Below, one piece after another: positions 1 to 7,006 of a DNA stretch of 11,109 nt; positions within the stretch are counted from its first letter, which is position 1; each line of letters starts with the position of its first letter. The DNA is from JBGSIZ01 sp041742255 (GTDB lineage: Bacteria; Pseudomonadota; Alphaproteobacteria; Rhodobacterales; Rhodobacteraceae): the NCBI GenBank assembly GCA_041742255.1, contig JBGSIZ010000242.1:1-11109 (forward strand), in the 5' to 3' direction. A program made the position numbers and the translations under genes. A model generated the notes under the pieces. It had not been told where the DNA came from. It did not search any database and worked only from the letters and a program-made list of their open reading frames with translations.

Positions 1-109
1 ACGCGCTCAGCGCCTCGGTCCCGGTGAACCGCTGCAGCACCAGAACATCCGGGCCCAGAACGGTCGCAAGCCGCCCCATCCGATCCGCCTGCGAGAACGC
101 AATACCCAT
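1..109 (-). CDS. vgrG: Type VI secretion tip protein VgrG/TssI, N-terminal fragment cut by window edge
   Basis: Reading the minus strand from an ATG at 109 gives 36 codons that run off the left edge with no stop. The peptide contains RLATVLGPDVLVLQRFTGTE followed by ALSA, which fits the start of VgrG proteins (a hydrophobic strand, then L-G-P-D-V-L-L-L-x-R, then G-x-E-x-L-S). VgrG is the trimeric spike at the tip of the type VI secretion tube and resembles the phage gp27/gp5 complex. An in-frame TGA lies two codons upstream of the ATG, so the gene starts here or at the internal ATG at codon 11. No clear Shine-Dalgarno sequence is visible before the start. Too little is present to tell whether an effector domain follows. 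The family call rests on about 30 residues recognised by eye. Confidence 0.7.
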   Translation of the reverse strand, partial: MGIAFSQADRMGRLATVLGPDVLVLQRFTGTEALSA

Positions 110-140
110 AAATCAACCACACGCTGCAATATATTGGTAA

Positions 141-168
141 ATCGTAGCGCCCAAGGTCCAGATTGCAA
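141..168 (-). promoter_or_regulatory. Candidate sigma-70 promoter for the vgrG-like gene
   Basis: On the minus strand TTGCAA (168-163) is followed after 16 bases by TACGAT (146-141). Each hexamer matches the consensus at about 4 of 6 positions, and the pair lies about 30 bases upstream of the ATG at 109. A perfect 10-base AT-rich palindrome, CAATATATTG (127-136), lies just downstream and could be an operator. Nothing else supports the call. Confidence 0.25.
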
Positions 169-381
169 AGGGGAAATGTCAAAAGCGCCAACGGTTTGAG
201 GTCACAAACGCGCCAGCGTGCCTGCACAGCGTAGAACGACCATGGCGCGAGACGTCACACGGGCAGAAACCCCATTTTCACACCACGTCACGGGACAGCC
301 ACCGAACCCCTTGATTGCGTCATATCACCTTCTGGTCACCCGCCCGGACCGAGGGATTTTTGGCAAACACCAAACCGCCGC

Positions 382-403
382 AATACCGACGGAATACCGA
401 CGC
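382..403. repeat. Two-copy 11-bp tandem repeat (AATACCGACGG/C)
   Basis: AATACCGACGG at 382-392 is followed directly by AATACCGACGC at 393-403, differing only in the last base. It lies just beyond the stop codon of cueR. It may be a small slippage duplication; two copies are too few to suggest an iteron. Confidence 0.6.
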
Positions 404-429
404 AAAATCACGGGGCTTTTTGCTGCCCC
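404..429 (-). terminator. Weak possible intrinsic terminator overlapping the cueR stop
   Basis: On the minus strand GGGGC (429-425), an 8-base A-rich loop and GCCCC (416-412) form a five-pair GC stem, followed by GTGA and then TTTT (407-404). The stem uses the last codons of cueR. The stem is short and the T run is short and displaced, so this is only suggestive. Confidence 0.3.
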
Positions 430-809
430 TGTGCCAACCCTGTCAGGATCGGACAATCGGGGCGGGCGTCGCCCCGGCACGCCTCGACCAGATCATGCAC
501 GGTGTCGCGGATGGCGCTCAGATCCGCAATCCGGCGTTCGATCCCGGCCAGATGGTGGGCGGCAATCCGGCGCACATCGGCGCTTGCGCGGCCTTGATCT
601 TCCCACAGGGCCAACAGGTCGCGACATTCCTCAATCGGAAACCCCAACGCGCGGGCACGGGCCAGAAACGTCAGTTTATGGGCATCTGCCGGACGAAACC
701 GGCGATAGCCATTGTCGCCGCGCGCCGGGGTGACCAGCCCGATATCTTCGTAATACCGGATTGTTTTTGCGGGCAATCCGGTGATTTCGGCAACTTCCCC
801 GATGTTCAT
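408..809 (-). CDS. cueR: CueR/HmrR-type MerR-family Cu(I)-responsive regulator
   Basis: This 133-residue protein is a MerR-family activator that senses Cu(I) in the cytoplasm and switches on copper export genes. Residues 1-70 are the MerR winged helix (MNIGEVAEITGLPAKTIRYY, then EDIGLVTPAR and GYRRF), followed by a dimerisation helix at about 75-108. The metal loop carries C111 and C119 with the same eight-residue spacing and CPIL ending as E. coli CueR C112/C120. Ser76 matches the CueR serine (S77) that marks sensors of +1 metal ions. The ATG at 809 overlaps the copA stop (ATGA, 806-809), so translation is probably coupled. A longer in-frame extension upstream only translates copA antiframe and has no family character. 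The likely target is the copA promoter at 3295-3325, giving an autoregulated copA-cueR operon. Confidence in the family is high; Ag(I)/Au(I) response is possible. Confidence 0.92.
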   Translation of the reverse strand: MNIGEVAEITGLPAKTIRYYEDIGLVTPARGDNGYRRFRPADAHKLTFLARARALGFPIEECRDLLALWEDQGRASADVRRIAAHHLAGIERRIADLSAIRDTVHDLVEACRGDARPDCPILTGLAQGQQKAP

Positions 810-3269
810 ACCGCGACCCCTTCGCCAACCAACGCGGGCACCCGGCGCAACCGCAGGGCATTGGTCACCACCAACACACTCGACAGCGCCATCGCCCCCG
901 CCGCCAACGCAGGCGACAGCATGACACCCCACACCGGATACAGAACACCCGCCGCAACAGGGACCAGCAACACATTGTACCCAAAGGCCCACATCAGGTT
1001 TTGCCGGATATTCGCCATGGTTCGGCGGCTGATTTCCAACGCATTGACCACGCCCGCAGGGTTCCCGGACATCAGGACAACATGGGCGCTTTCCACGGCA
1101 ACATCGGTGCCCGTGCCAATCGCTACCCCCACATCCGCCGCAGCAAGGGCCGGGGCATCATTAATCCCGTCGCCGACATAGGCCACCGGGCCAATGCGTT
1201 GCAAATCGCGGATCGCGTCCACCTTGCCACCGGGCAGAACGCCCGCGCGAACATCCTGAATTCCCAGCGTTTTCGCGACGTGGGCGGCGGTGGCCGGGGC
1301 GTCGCCCGTCACCATCGCCACACGCAATCCCATCGCGGTCAGACGGGCAACGGTCTGGGCGGCCTCCGGTTTGATCCGGTCGGACACAGCCAGCAACCCG
1401 GCCATCCGCCCATCCACAGCCACAAGGATCAGGCTGCGGCCCATCGCGGCCAACGCCTCGGCGCGAGGGCCAAGCGTGCCCATCACGATCCCTTCGCGTT
1501 CAAAATACCTCGGCGCACCGGCCATCACCGACCGGCCCGCAACAACGCCGCGCAACCCGAATCCCGGCTCGGCCTCAACCTGAGTCACAGCCGGCAAGGG
1601 CAGACCCCGCGCCTTGGCTGCACGGACTACTGCGCCCGCAACAGGGTGTTCGGACACGGCCTCAAGGGCGGCAACCATGACCAGAAACGCGTCGGCATCG
1701 CCCTCGAGCGGCTCCACCTCGGTCAGATCGGGGTGCCCCATGGTCAACGTCCCGGTCTTGTCAAAGGCCACCACGCGGACCCCTTGCAGCGCCTGCAACG
1801 CATCGCCCTGACGGAACAAAACGCCCATTTCTGCGGCGCGGCCCGTGCCCCACCATGATGGACGTGGGCGTGGCCAACCCCATGGCACAGGGGCAGGCGA
1901 TAATCAGAACGGACACCCCCGCGACCAAGGCGAACGACATCACCGGGGCCGGGCCAAACACCAGCCACACCATCACGGTCAACACGGCGATGGCCATGAT
2001 AACAGGGACAAAAACGGCAGTGATCCGGTTCACCAGATCCTGCACAGGCAGACGGGCCCCTTGGGCTTCTTCGACCATGGCAATGATCCGGGACAGCATC
2101 ATATCGGCCCCAACGGCCGTGGCGCGCATCCGCAACGGGCCGTTCCCGTTGACGGTGCCGCCCGTCAACGCGGCCCCCTTGGTCTTTTGCACCGGCAGGG
2201 GTTCGCCCGTCACCATGCTTTCATCGACCCAACTGTCGCCTTCGCGCAGGATGCCATCCACGGCAATCCGCTCACCGGGCCGGACCTGCACCACCTCGCC
2301 CCGGCGAATATCCTCGACCGGGATTTCGACCACGGCACCATCGCGTTCGACCCGCGCCGTGGCAGGGCGCAAGGCCACAAGTTTACGAATGGCGGCACCG
2401 GTCTCGCCCTTGGCGCGGGCCTCCAACCAGCGGCCCAGCAGGATCAGGGTGACAATGACGGCGGCGGCCTCGAAATACACGGCGCGGGCGGCAACAGGCA
2501 TCAGGGCGGGGGCAAACAGGGTCACCGTCGAATAGGCAAACGCGGCACCCGCGCCCAACACCACCAGCGAATTCATGTCCGGGGCCATCCGGATCAGCGC
2601 GGGAACACCCTTGCGGAAAAACCCGCGTCCCGGCCCCACCAAAACCGCCAGCGTCAGGGCGAACTGGATCATCCAGCTTGTCTGGGTGCCAATCGTGCGG
2701 GCGATCAAATGGTGCAACGGCGGGTAGATATGCCCACCCATTTCCAATGCGAACACCGGCAGGGTCAGAATGGCGGCCACCAGAACCTGACGGCGCACCG
2801 CCGCCACGTCCTGCGCACTGTGATCGTCAGGGCGGGTGCCTGCGGACAACGGGGTGGCGGCATATCCGGTGGCGGCCACGGCGTCTATCAACGCGGCGGG
2901 GTCCGGCGACAACGCCGATACAGACGCCGTGGCATCGGCCAGATTGACCCGCGCCGACAAGACACCGGGAACAGCGGCCAGCGCGGCCTCGACCTTGGCA
3001 ACACAGGATGCGCAAGTCATGCCGTCAATCTGCAACCGGATGCGTTGGGGGACGGGCGGGTATCCGGCGGCGGTCAACGCACCGGATACGGCGCGGGCGG
3101 CACCCTCGCCCGCGTCGTCCTCCAGCGTGATCCGCGCGCCCTTTGTGGCAAGGTTCACCTCGGCCTTCTGGACCCCGGCAACGGACGAAATCGCCTTTTC
3201 GGCGCGGGCAACGCAGGCCCCGCAGGTCATGCCGTCGATATCAAATGAAAATGTTGCGTGCTGGGTCAT
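806..3269 (-). pseudogene. copA: copA, Cu+-exporting P1B-type ATPase, interrupted by a one-base frameshift
   Basis: The gene encodes an inner-membrane ATPase that pumps cytoplasmic Cu(I) outward. Frame 1 (3269 down to about 1851) has two heavy-metal domains with GMTCGAC (residues 13-19) and GMTCASC (83-89), the first six membrane helices, the actuator motif TGE (354-356) and the CPC metal site (459-461). The rest, with DKTGT, TGDAP and GDGINDAP, and the final helices with YN and MALSS (the Cu+ subtype signature), is in another frame. The switch falls at GTGGGGCAC (CCCC at 1848-1851, plus strand). Removing one G gives an uninterrupted 820-residue CopA, the normal length. Unshifted, translation would end at 1761 after 502 residues with no phosphorylation domain. 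The cause could be a real mutation, a sequencing error in a homopolymer or, less likely, a +1 recoding site (GGG then C). The start has AAGGAG nine bases upstream. The domain content leaves no doubt about family. Confidence 0.93.
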
Positions 3270-3277
3270 AGGTCAGA

Positions 3278-3283
3278 CTCCTT
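3278..3283 (-). promoter_or_regulatory. Ribosome binding site of copA
   Basis: The minus strand reads AAGGAG at 3283-3278, eight to nine bases before the ATG at 3269. This fixes the copA start. With transcription starting about seven bases past the -10 element, the leader would be only about 20 bases. Confidence 0.7.
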
Positions 3284-3291
3284 CTGTCACG

Positions 3292-3325
3292 CCCTACATA
3301 GGGGTTCCAGTGACAGGAAGGTCAA
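3292..3325 (-). promoter_or_regulatory. CueR-controlled copA promoter with 19-bp spacer and operator dyad
   Basis: On the minus strand TTGACC (3325-3320) is separated by exactly 19 bases from TATGTA (3300-3295). A 19-20 bp spacer is the hallmark of MerR-family promoters, which need the activator to untwist the DNA. The spacer starts TTCC and, seven bases later, carries GGAACC, matching the ACCTTCC-N7-GGAAGG type dyad of CueR sites in position and most bases. It lies between the hpsN-like stop and copA, so the copper operon is transcribed independently of the genes upstream. The -10 is also nested in the palindrome CCCTA-CA-TAGGG (3292-3303, plus strand). Confidence 0.85.
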
Positions 3326-3352
3326 GTAGGCACGGCGGAAACTGGCCGCCCG

Positions 3353-4660
3353 CTAGGCCGTCCCGGTGCCCAGATCGAACGCCTCATCGGGGAAATACTT
3401 GGCCAGCCGGATATCGGCGGTGCGGGCGTGGCCCTCCATCCCCTCCAGCCGGGAAATCCGGGCGGTGGCAATGGCCAGCGGGCGGGCAGCCTCGCGGGTG
3501 GCGCGCTGCCATGTGACGGTTTTCATGAACTTGTGAACGGACAGACCCCCGGTATAGCGGGCGGCGCCACTGGTGGGCAAAACGTGGTTTGGCCCTGCGG
3601 CCTTGTCGCCAAAGGCCACGGTGGTTTCCTCGCCCAGAAACAACGACCCATAGGCGCGCAGCCGGGCCAGCCACCACTCCAGATCGGCGCATTGGACATG
3701 CAGATGTTCGGGGGCATATCGGTCAGATACGGCGGCCATTTCCTCGCGGTCGGCACACACAACGACCTCGGCGAAATCTGCCCATGCGGCGCGGGCGCTG
3801 TCGGCATTGACGCGGGGCAAGGCCTCGATCAAGGCGGGGACCCGGTCCATCACCGCATGGGCCAGCGGCGCGTGATCGGTGACCAGCCAGACAGGGGAAT
3901 TATAGCCATGCTCGGCCTGCCCCACCAGATCACTGGCGATCAGATCGGGATCGGCATGGGCATCGGCCAAAACCAGACTGTCGGTCGGCCCGGCGACCAT
4001 ATCAATGCCCACGGCGCCAAACAGCATCCGCTTGGCCTCGGCAACAAACTGATTGCCGGGGCCGACAAGGATATCGGCGCGGGGCACACCAAACAGACCC
4101 TGCGCCATGCTGGCCACGGCCTGCACCCCGCCCATGTTCAAAATGGTATCGGCCCCGCACAAATCCATCGCATAGACGATGGCGGGGGGAATACCGGACC
4201 CGGCGCGGGGGGGCGAACAAGCGGTGACATGGGGGACGCCAGCAACCTTGGCGGTGGTGACGGTCATGATGGCGCTGGCGATATGGGCATACCGGCCACC
4301 GGGGACATAGCAACCTGCGGCGGACACCGGGATCTGGCGTTGACCGGCCCATAGACCGGGCAGCAGTTCGACCTCCATATCGGTCACCGTCGCACGCTGG
4401 GCTTGGGCAAAACGGCGGATATTGTCATGGGCAAACCGGATATCGGCCTTGACCTGATCGGGCACCTGGGCAGTCTTTTCGGCAATCTGGGCAGGGGTCA
4501 GGACGATGTGACCGTCCCATCCGTCAAACCTGTAGGCCATGTCGCGGGCGGTATCCTCTCCCCCTACGGCGATCTCGTCCAACAAGGCGCGCACCGTGCG
4601 GGTCAGGTCCGGTTGGGCCGTCTCGGCGCTCTTGGTCGCCCGTTTCAGATACTCCGCCAT
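3353..4660 (-). CDS. hpsN: HpsN-like sulfopropanediol 3-dehydrogenase (histidinol dehydrogenase superfamily)
   Basis: A 435-residue soluble enzyme of the HisD superfamily. HisD-type landmarks are GCYVPGG (116-122), GPGNQFVAEAKR (200-211), QAEHGYNSP (248-256), PEHLHVQ (317-323), FGDKAAGPNHVLPT (350-363) and EGMEGHAR (406-413). The expected zinc ligands (Q248, H251, D352, H411) and catalytic pair (E318, H319) are present. The GCYVPGG and AEHGYNSP variants are those I associate with HpsN, which oxidises R-2,3-dihydroxypropane-1-sulfonate to R-sulfolactate with two NAD+, rather than with biosynthetic HisD. No other his gene is nearby, and the gene follows tauC by 139 bases on the same strand, which supports a sulfonate role. 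The ATG at 4660 has a GAGGTGG ribosome site close upstream. Automatic annotation may call it histidinol dehydrogenase. Substrate is inferred; another sulfonate or polyol alcohol is possible. Confidence 0.75.
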   Translation of the reverse strand: MAEYLKRATKSAETAQPDLTRTVRALLDEIAVGGEDTARDMAYRFDGWDGHIVLTPAQIAEKTAQVPDQVKADIRFAHDNIRRFAQAQRATVTDMEVELLPGLWAGQRQIPVSAAGCYVPGGRYAHIASAIMTVTTAKVAGVPHVTACSPPRAGSGIPPAIVYAMDLCGADTILNMGGVQAVASMAQGLFGVPRADILVGPGNQFVAEAKRMLFGAVGIDMVAGPTDSLVLADAHADPDLIASDLVGQAEHGYNSPVWLVTDHAPLAHAVMDRVPALIEALPRVNADSARAAWADFAEVVVCADREEMAAVSDRYAPEHLHVQCADLEWWLARLRAYGSLFLGEETTVAFGDKAAGPNHVLPTSGAARYTGGLSVHKFMKTVTWQRATREAARPLAIATARISRLEGMEGHARTADIRLAKYFPDEAFDLGTGTA

Positions 4661-4799
4661 ACCACCTCACCACCCTTAAAATTCGGCACTATCCGGGACT
4701 TAATCCGCGACCGAGACGAGGGCAAAGGGTTTGCTGGATCACCCTAGCCTTGTTCACTTGTCTGAAACGGGGGTTCAGAAAGGCTGAAACCGGGGGGGG
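4661..4799 (-). other. Gap between tauC and the hpsN-like gene
   Basis: This 139-base gap starts with eight C's on the minus strand directly after the tauC stop (G run 4792-4799, plus strand). An imperfect stem follows, GGTTTCAG / CTGAACC with a five-base loop and one bulge, but without a T run it is not a convincing terminator. The word GTTTCAG occurs twice within 30 bases. No promoter of good quality is visible, so whether the downstream gene is read through from tauABC is undecided. Confidence 0.4.
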
Positions 4800-6134
4800 T
4801 CAGCCCTTGCCTTTCCACGGAACCAACACGCGCTCGGCCCACCGCATAAGCATATCAATGCTAAACCCGATCAACCCGATCAGGATGATGCCCATCAACA
4901 CGACATCGGTCATCTGGAATTTTGAGGCGACCATGATCATCATACCGGCCCCCTTTTCGGCGGCGACCAGTTCGGCGGCGACAACGGTGCCCCAACACAC
5001 GCCCATGGCCACACGGGCGCCCGTGAAAATATCGGGCAGGGAATTGGGAATGATGACATGGCGCATGATCTGCCATTTGCTGGCCCCCAGCGAGTAGGCG
5101 GCATGGACCTTGGAAATCCGCACGCCGGACACACCGGCACGGGCGGCGATGGCCATGATCCACAACGCGGCAAGAAACAACAGGATGATCTTGCCCACCT
5201 CGCCGATACCCGCCCAGATAATGACCAGCGGGATCAGGGCCAGCGGCGGAACCGGGCGCATGAATTCGACAATCGGATCGAACCAGCCGCGAAACCAATC
5301 CGACAACCCCATCGCATAGCCCAGCGGAATACCCACCATCGCACCCAGAGCAAAGCCAACCAGAACCCGGAACAGGGAATACCCCAGATGTTCGGCAAGC
5401 GATGAATTGCGGAACCCGTCGCGGGCGGTATCCACCAACCGGGCCCACACGGCCTCGGGGGCGGGCAACCAGATCGGTTCCATCTGCCAGCCACGGGCGG
5501 GGGATATGTTCAACGTGCCGCGCGGGGTCATCACCACCTGACCAAAACCCACGCGCACGGTCTGGCCCACCTCAATGGGCTGGCCATTGATCGCGACAAC
5601 GGCGGCGCCTGCCTCGCGGGTGACGGCGTCGTTGTCCTCGGGTTTCAGAAGGGCAGACCGATAGGCGGCCACGGTCACCACATCATTGCGGGCGAACCCG
5701 TCGCCGGGGGCGACCACGGGTTCCTCCACAACCTCGCCAAAGGGGAACACGCGGACGGTGACGGTGGCGTCGTCGGTGGCACCATCCGGGGCGCGGCTGG
5801 TATAGGTGAACGCGGCGTCGCCCATGAACGGACCGGGGGCATGCAGAAATCCGGGCAACAGGCGGGACCCGGTGAACGCGCCCCACAACAGGAATATCAG
5901 AACCAACGATATGACCGACGCGGCAGTGTTGGACACCACGGCACTTTCATCGCCGAACGTGACGGTTTTCAGCGATCCATAGTCATGGCGGGGTTTCATC
6001 AGGCGGCGGATGGCGCGCCAGACCACCATGGTCAGCAAGATCAACGCGATATAGCCCGCGACATAGGGGGCGGCACTGGCCAGCACCACCAGAACGGCCC
6101 ACAATTCGCCCATCAGGTCGGAAAACAGGGTCAT
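4800..6134 (-). CDS. tauC: Taurine-type ABC transporter permease TauC with a large periplasmic insertion
   Basis: This 444-residue inner-membrane permease of a TauABC/SsuABC-type importer has the standard C-terminal module. LPAPEAVWARL (223-233) opens the BPD_transp_1 domain, followed by about five helices and the EAA-type loop for the ATPase around 345-373 (AAYSLGASKWQIMRHVIIPN). Ordinary TauC proteins are about 250-280 residues. The extra length is an added N-terminal helix (about 13-40), a basic loop (40-60, cytoplasmic by the positive-inside rule), a helix at 70-88, and then about 115 soluble residues (100-215) that must lie in the periplasm. That segment has a DDATVTVRV strand and an INGQPIEVG...GTLNISPARGW stretch resembling VCBS/cadherin-like repeats. 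The start overlaps the tauB stop by ATGA (6131-6134), with AGGAG upstream. The role as taurine or related sulfonate permease is inferred from tauA, tauB and tpa. Confidence 0.9.
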   Translation of the reverse strand: MTLFSDLMGELWAVLVVLASAAPYVAGYIALILLTMVVWRAIRRLMKPRHDYGSLKTVTFGDESAVVSNTAASVISLVLIFLLWGAFTGSRLLPGFLHAPGPFMGDAAFTYTSRAPDGATDDATVTVRVFPFGEVVEEPVVAPGDGFARNDVVTVAAYRSALLKPEDNDAVTREAGAAVVAINGQPIEVGQTVRVGFGQVVMTPRGTLNISPARGWQMEPIWLPAPEAVWARLVDTARDGFRNSSLAEHLGYSLFRVLVGFALGAMVGIPLGYAMGLSDWFRGWFDPIVEFMRPVPPLALIPLVIIWAGIGEVGKIILLFLAALWIMAIAARAGVSGVRISKVHAAYSLGASKWQIMRHVIIPNSLPDIFTGARVAMGVCWGTVVAAELVAAEKGAGMMIMVASKFQMTDVVLMGIILIGLIGFSIDMLMRWAERVLVPWKGKG

Positions 6135-6937
6135 GCGGGGGTCTCCTGACGGCCCATGATTTCTTCTTCCATGTCCCAGATCATGCCCAGAATCTCCTCA
6201 CGGGTGCGGGCGAAATCGGGGTGTTTCTTGACCTCGCGCAGGTCTTGACCCACGCCCATATCGGCAAACGGCAGGCGATATTCACGGTGAACGCGACCGG
6301 GGCGAGGGGCCATGACGACCAACCGTTCGCCCAGCAACAGCGCCTCTTCAACGGAATGGGTGATCAGGATGATGGTCTTGCCGGTTTCCTTCCACAGTTT
6401 CAGAACAAGCCCCTGCATCTTTTCGCGGGTCAGGGCGTCCAGCGCGCCCAGCGGTTCATCCATCAGGATGACATCGGGGTCATTGGCCAGACACCGGGCA
6501 AGGGCGACACGCTGCTGCATCCCGCCGGACAATTCGTAAATGGCCTTTTCCTTGAAATCGCGCAGGCCGACGACATCCAGCAGATGATCCACGGTATCGC
6601 GGTATTGGGCGGGGCGCTGGCCCTTCATGCGGGGGCCGAAACTGACGTTTTCGCGCACGCTCATCCATTCGAACAACGCGCCTTGCTGAAACACCATGCC
6701 CCGTTCGGCGGCGGGGCCAATGACAGCGTGACCGTTCAACACGATGCGGCCTTCGGTCGGAGCCAGAAACCCGGCGACAATGTTCAACAACGTGGTCTTG
6801 CCGCATCCGGACGGGCCCAGAACGGACATCAACTCGCCGGATTTCAGGTCAAGCGTGACGTTCTGCAACGCCTGCACGGACGCGCCGCCGGGCAGGTCAA
6901 ACCGCATCGACAGATTTTCAATGGAAAGGCCGGGCAT
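6131..6937 (-). CDS. tauB: Taurine-type ABC transporter ATP-binding protein TauB
   Basis: This 268-residue cytoplasmic ATPase powers the TauABC importer. All nucleotide-binding motifs are intact: Walker A GPSGCGKTT (41-49), Q-loop FQQ (83-85), signature LSGGMQQR (136-143), Walker B VILMDEP (156-162), D-loop GALD (164-167) and switch histidine H194 (ITHSVEEAL). GALFEWMSVRENV after the Q-loop is typical of the nitrate/sulfonate/taurine (SsuB/TauB) subfamily. The ATG at 6937 has a strong AAAGGAGA ribosome site five to six bases upstream. It starts 69 bases after tauA and overlaps tauC by four bases, so the three form one operon. Substrate follows from the neighbours, since the ATPase itself carries no substrate information. 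Confidence 0.93.
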   Translation of the reverse strand: MPGLSIENLSMRFDLPGGASVQALQNVTLDLKSGELMSVLGPSGCGKTTLLNIVAGFLAPTEGRIVLNGHAVIGPAAERGMVFQQGALFEWMSVRENVSFGPRMKGQRPAQYRDTVDHLLDVVGLRDFKEKAIYELSGGMQQRVALARCLANDPDVILMDEPLGALDALTREKMQGLVLKLWKETGKTIILITHSVEEALLLGERLVVMAPRPGRVHREYRLPFADMGVGQDLREVKKHPDFARTREEILGMIWDMEEEIMGRQETPA

Positions 6938-6973
6938 CCGGTCTCCTTTGTCCGATTGGGCGGTTTTGGGGGT

Positions 6974-6997
6974 GGGGGCACCCGGTGGGGCGCCCCC
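6974..6997 (-). other. GC stem-loop between tauA and tauB
   Basis: GGGGGC (6974-6979) and GCCCCC (6992-6997) form a six-pair GC stem with a 12-base loop in the 69-base tauA-tauB gap. No T run follows on the minus strand, so it is not a classic terminator. Such stems after a binding-protein gene commonly protect the upstream mRNA so that more binding protein than transporter is made; that role here is inference. Confidence 0.4.
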
Positions 6998-7006
6998 GGT
7001 CCGACG

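Larger units (their letters stand above)
110..407. other. Intergenic region between vgrG-like gene and cueR; no gene seen
   Basis: About 300 bases separate the divergently oriented left-edge gene start from the 3' end of cueR. Both flanking genes are on the minus strand, so this holds the cueR 3' end and the promoter region of the vgrG-like gene. Open frames on the plus strand here run into the antisense of cueR and have no recognisable protein character. Visible items are the AT-rich palindrome at 127-136, scattered GTCAC words at 201, 254, 287 and 335 with no regular spacing, and an 11-base tandem repeat at 382-403. Confidence 0.6.

Noticed and set aside
152..161. A single CTGGACCTTG word on the minus strand, similar to a TauR half-site
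   Set aside because: There is only one copy and no sulfonate gene nearby; more likely chance inside the vgrG promoter region.
201..339. Four GTCAC words in the left intergenic region
   Set aside because: Spacings of 53, 33 and 48 bases are irregular and flanks are not conserved, so they do not support an operator array or a CRISPR-like repeat.
810..992. N-terminal extension of cueR to an ATG at 992
   Set aside because: The added 61 residues are a Cys/Gly-rich translation of the copA 3' end in another frame. All CueR homologues start at the MNIGEVA-type sequence and the ATGA overlap supports 809.
1845..3248. A 467-codon open frame on the plus strand opposite copA
   Set aside because: It is rich in His, Gly, Arg and Gln, mirrors copA codons, and shows no recognisable domain, so it is a shadow frame.
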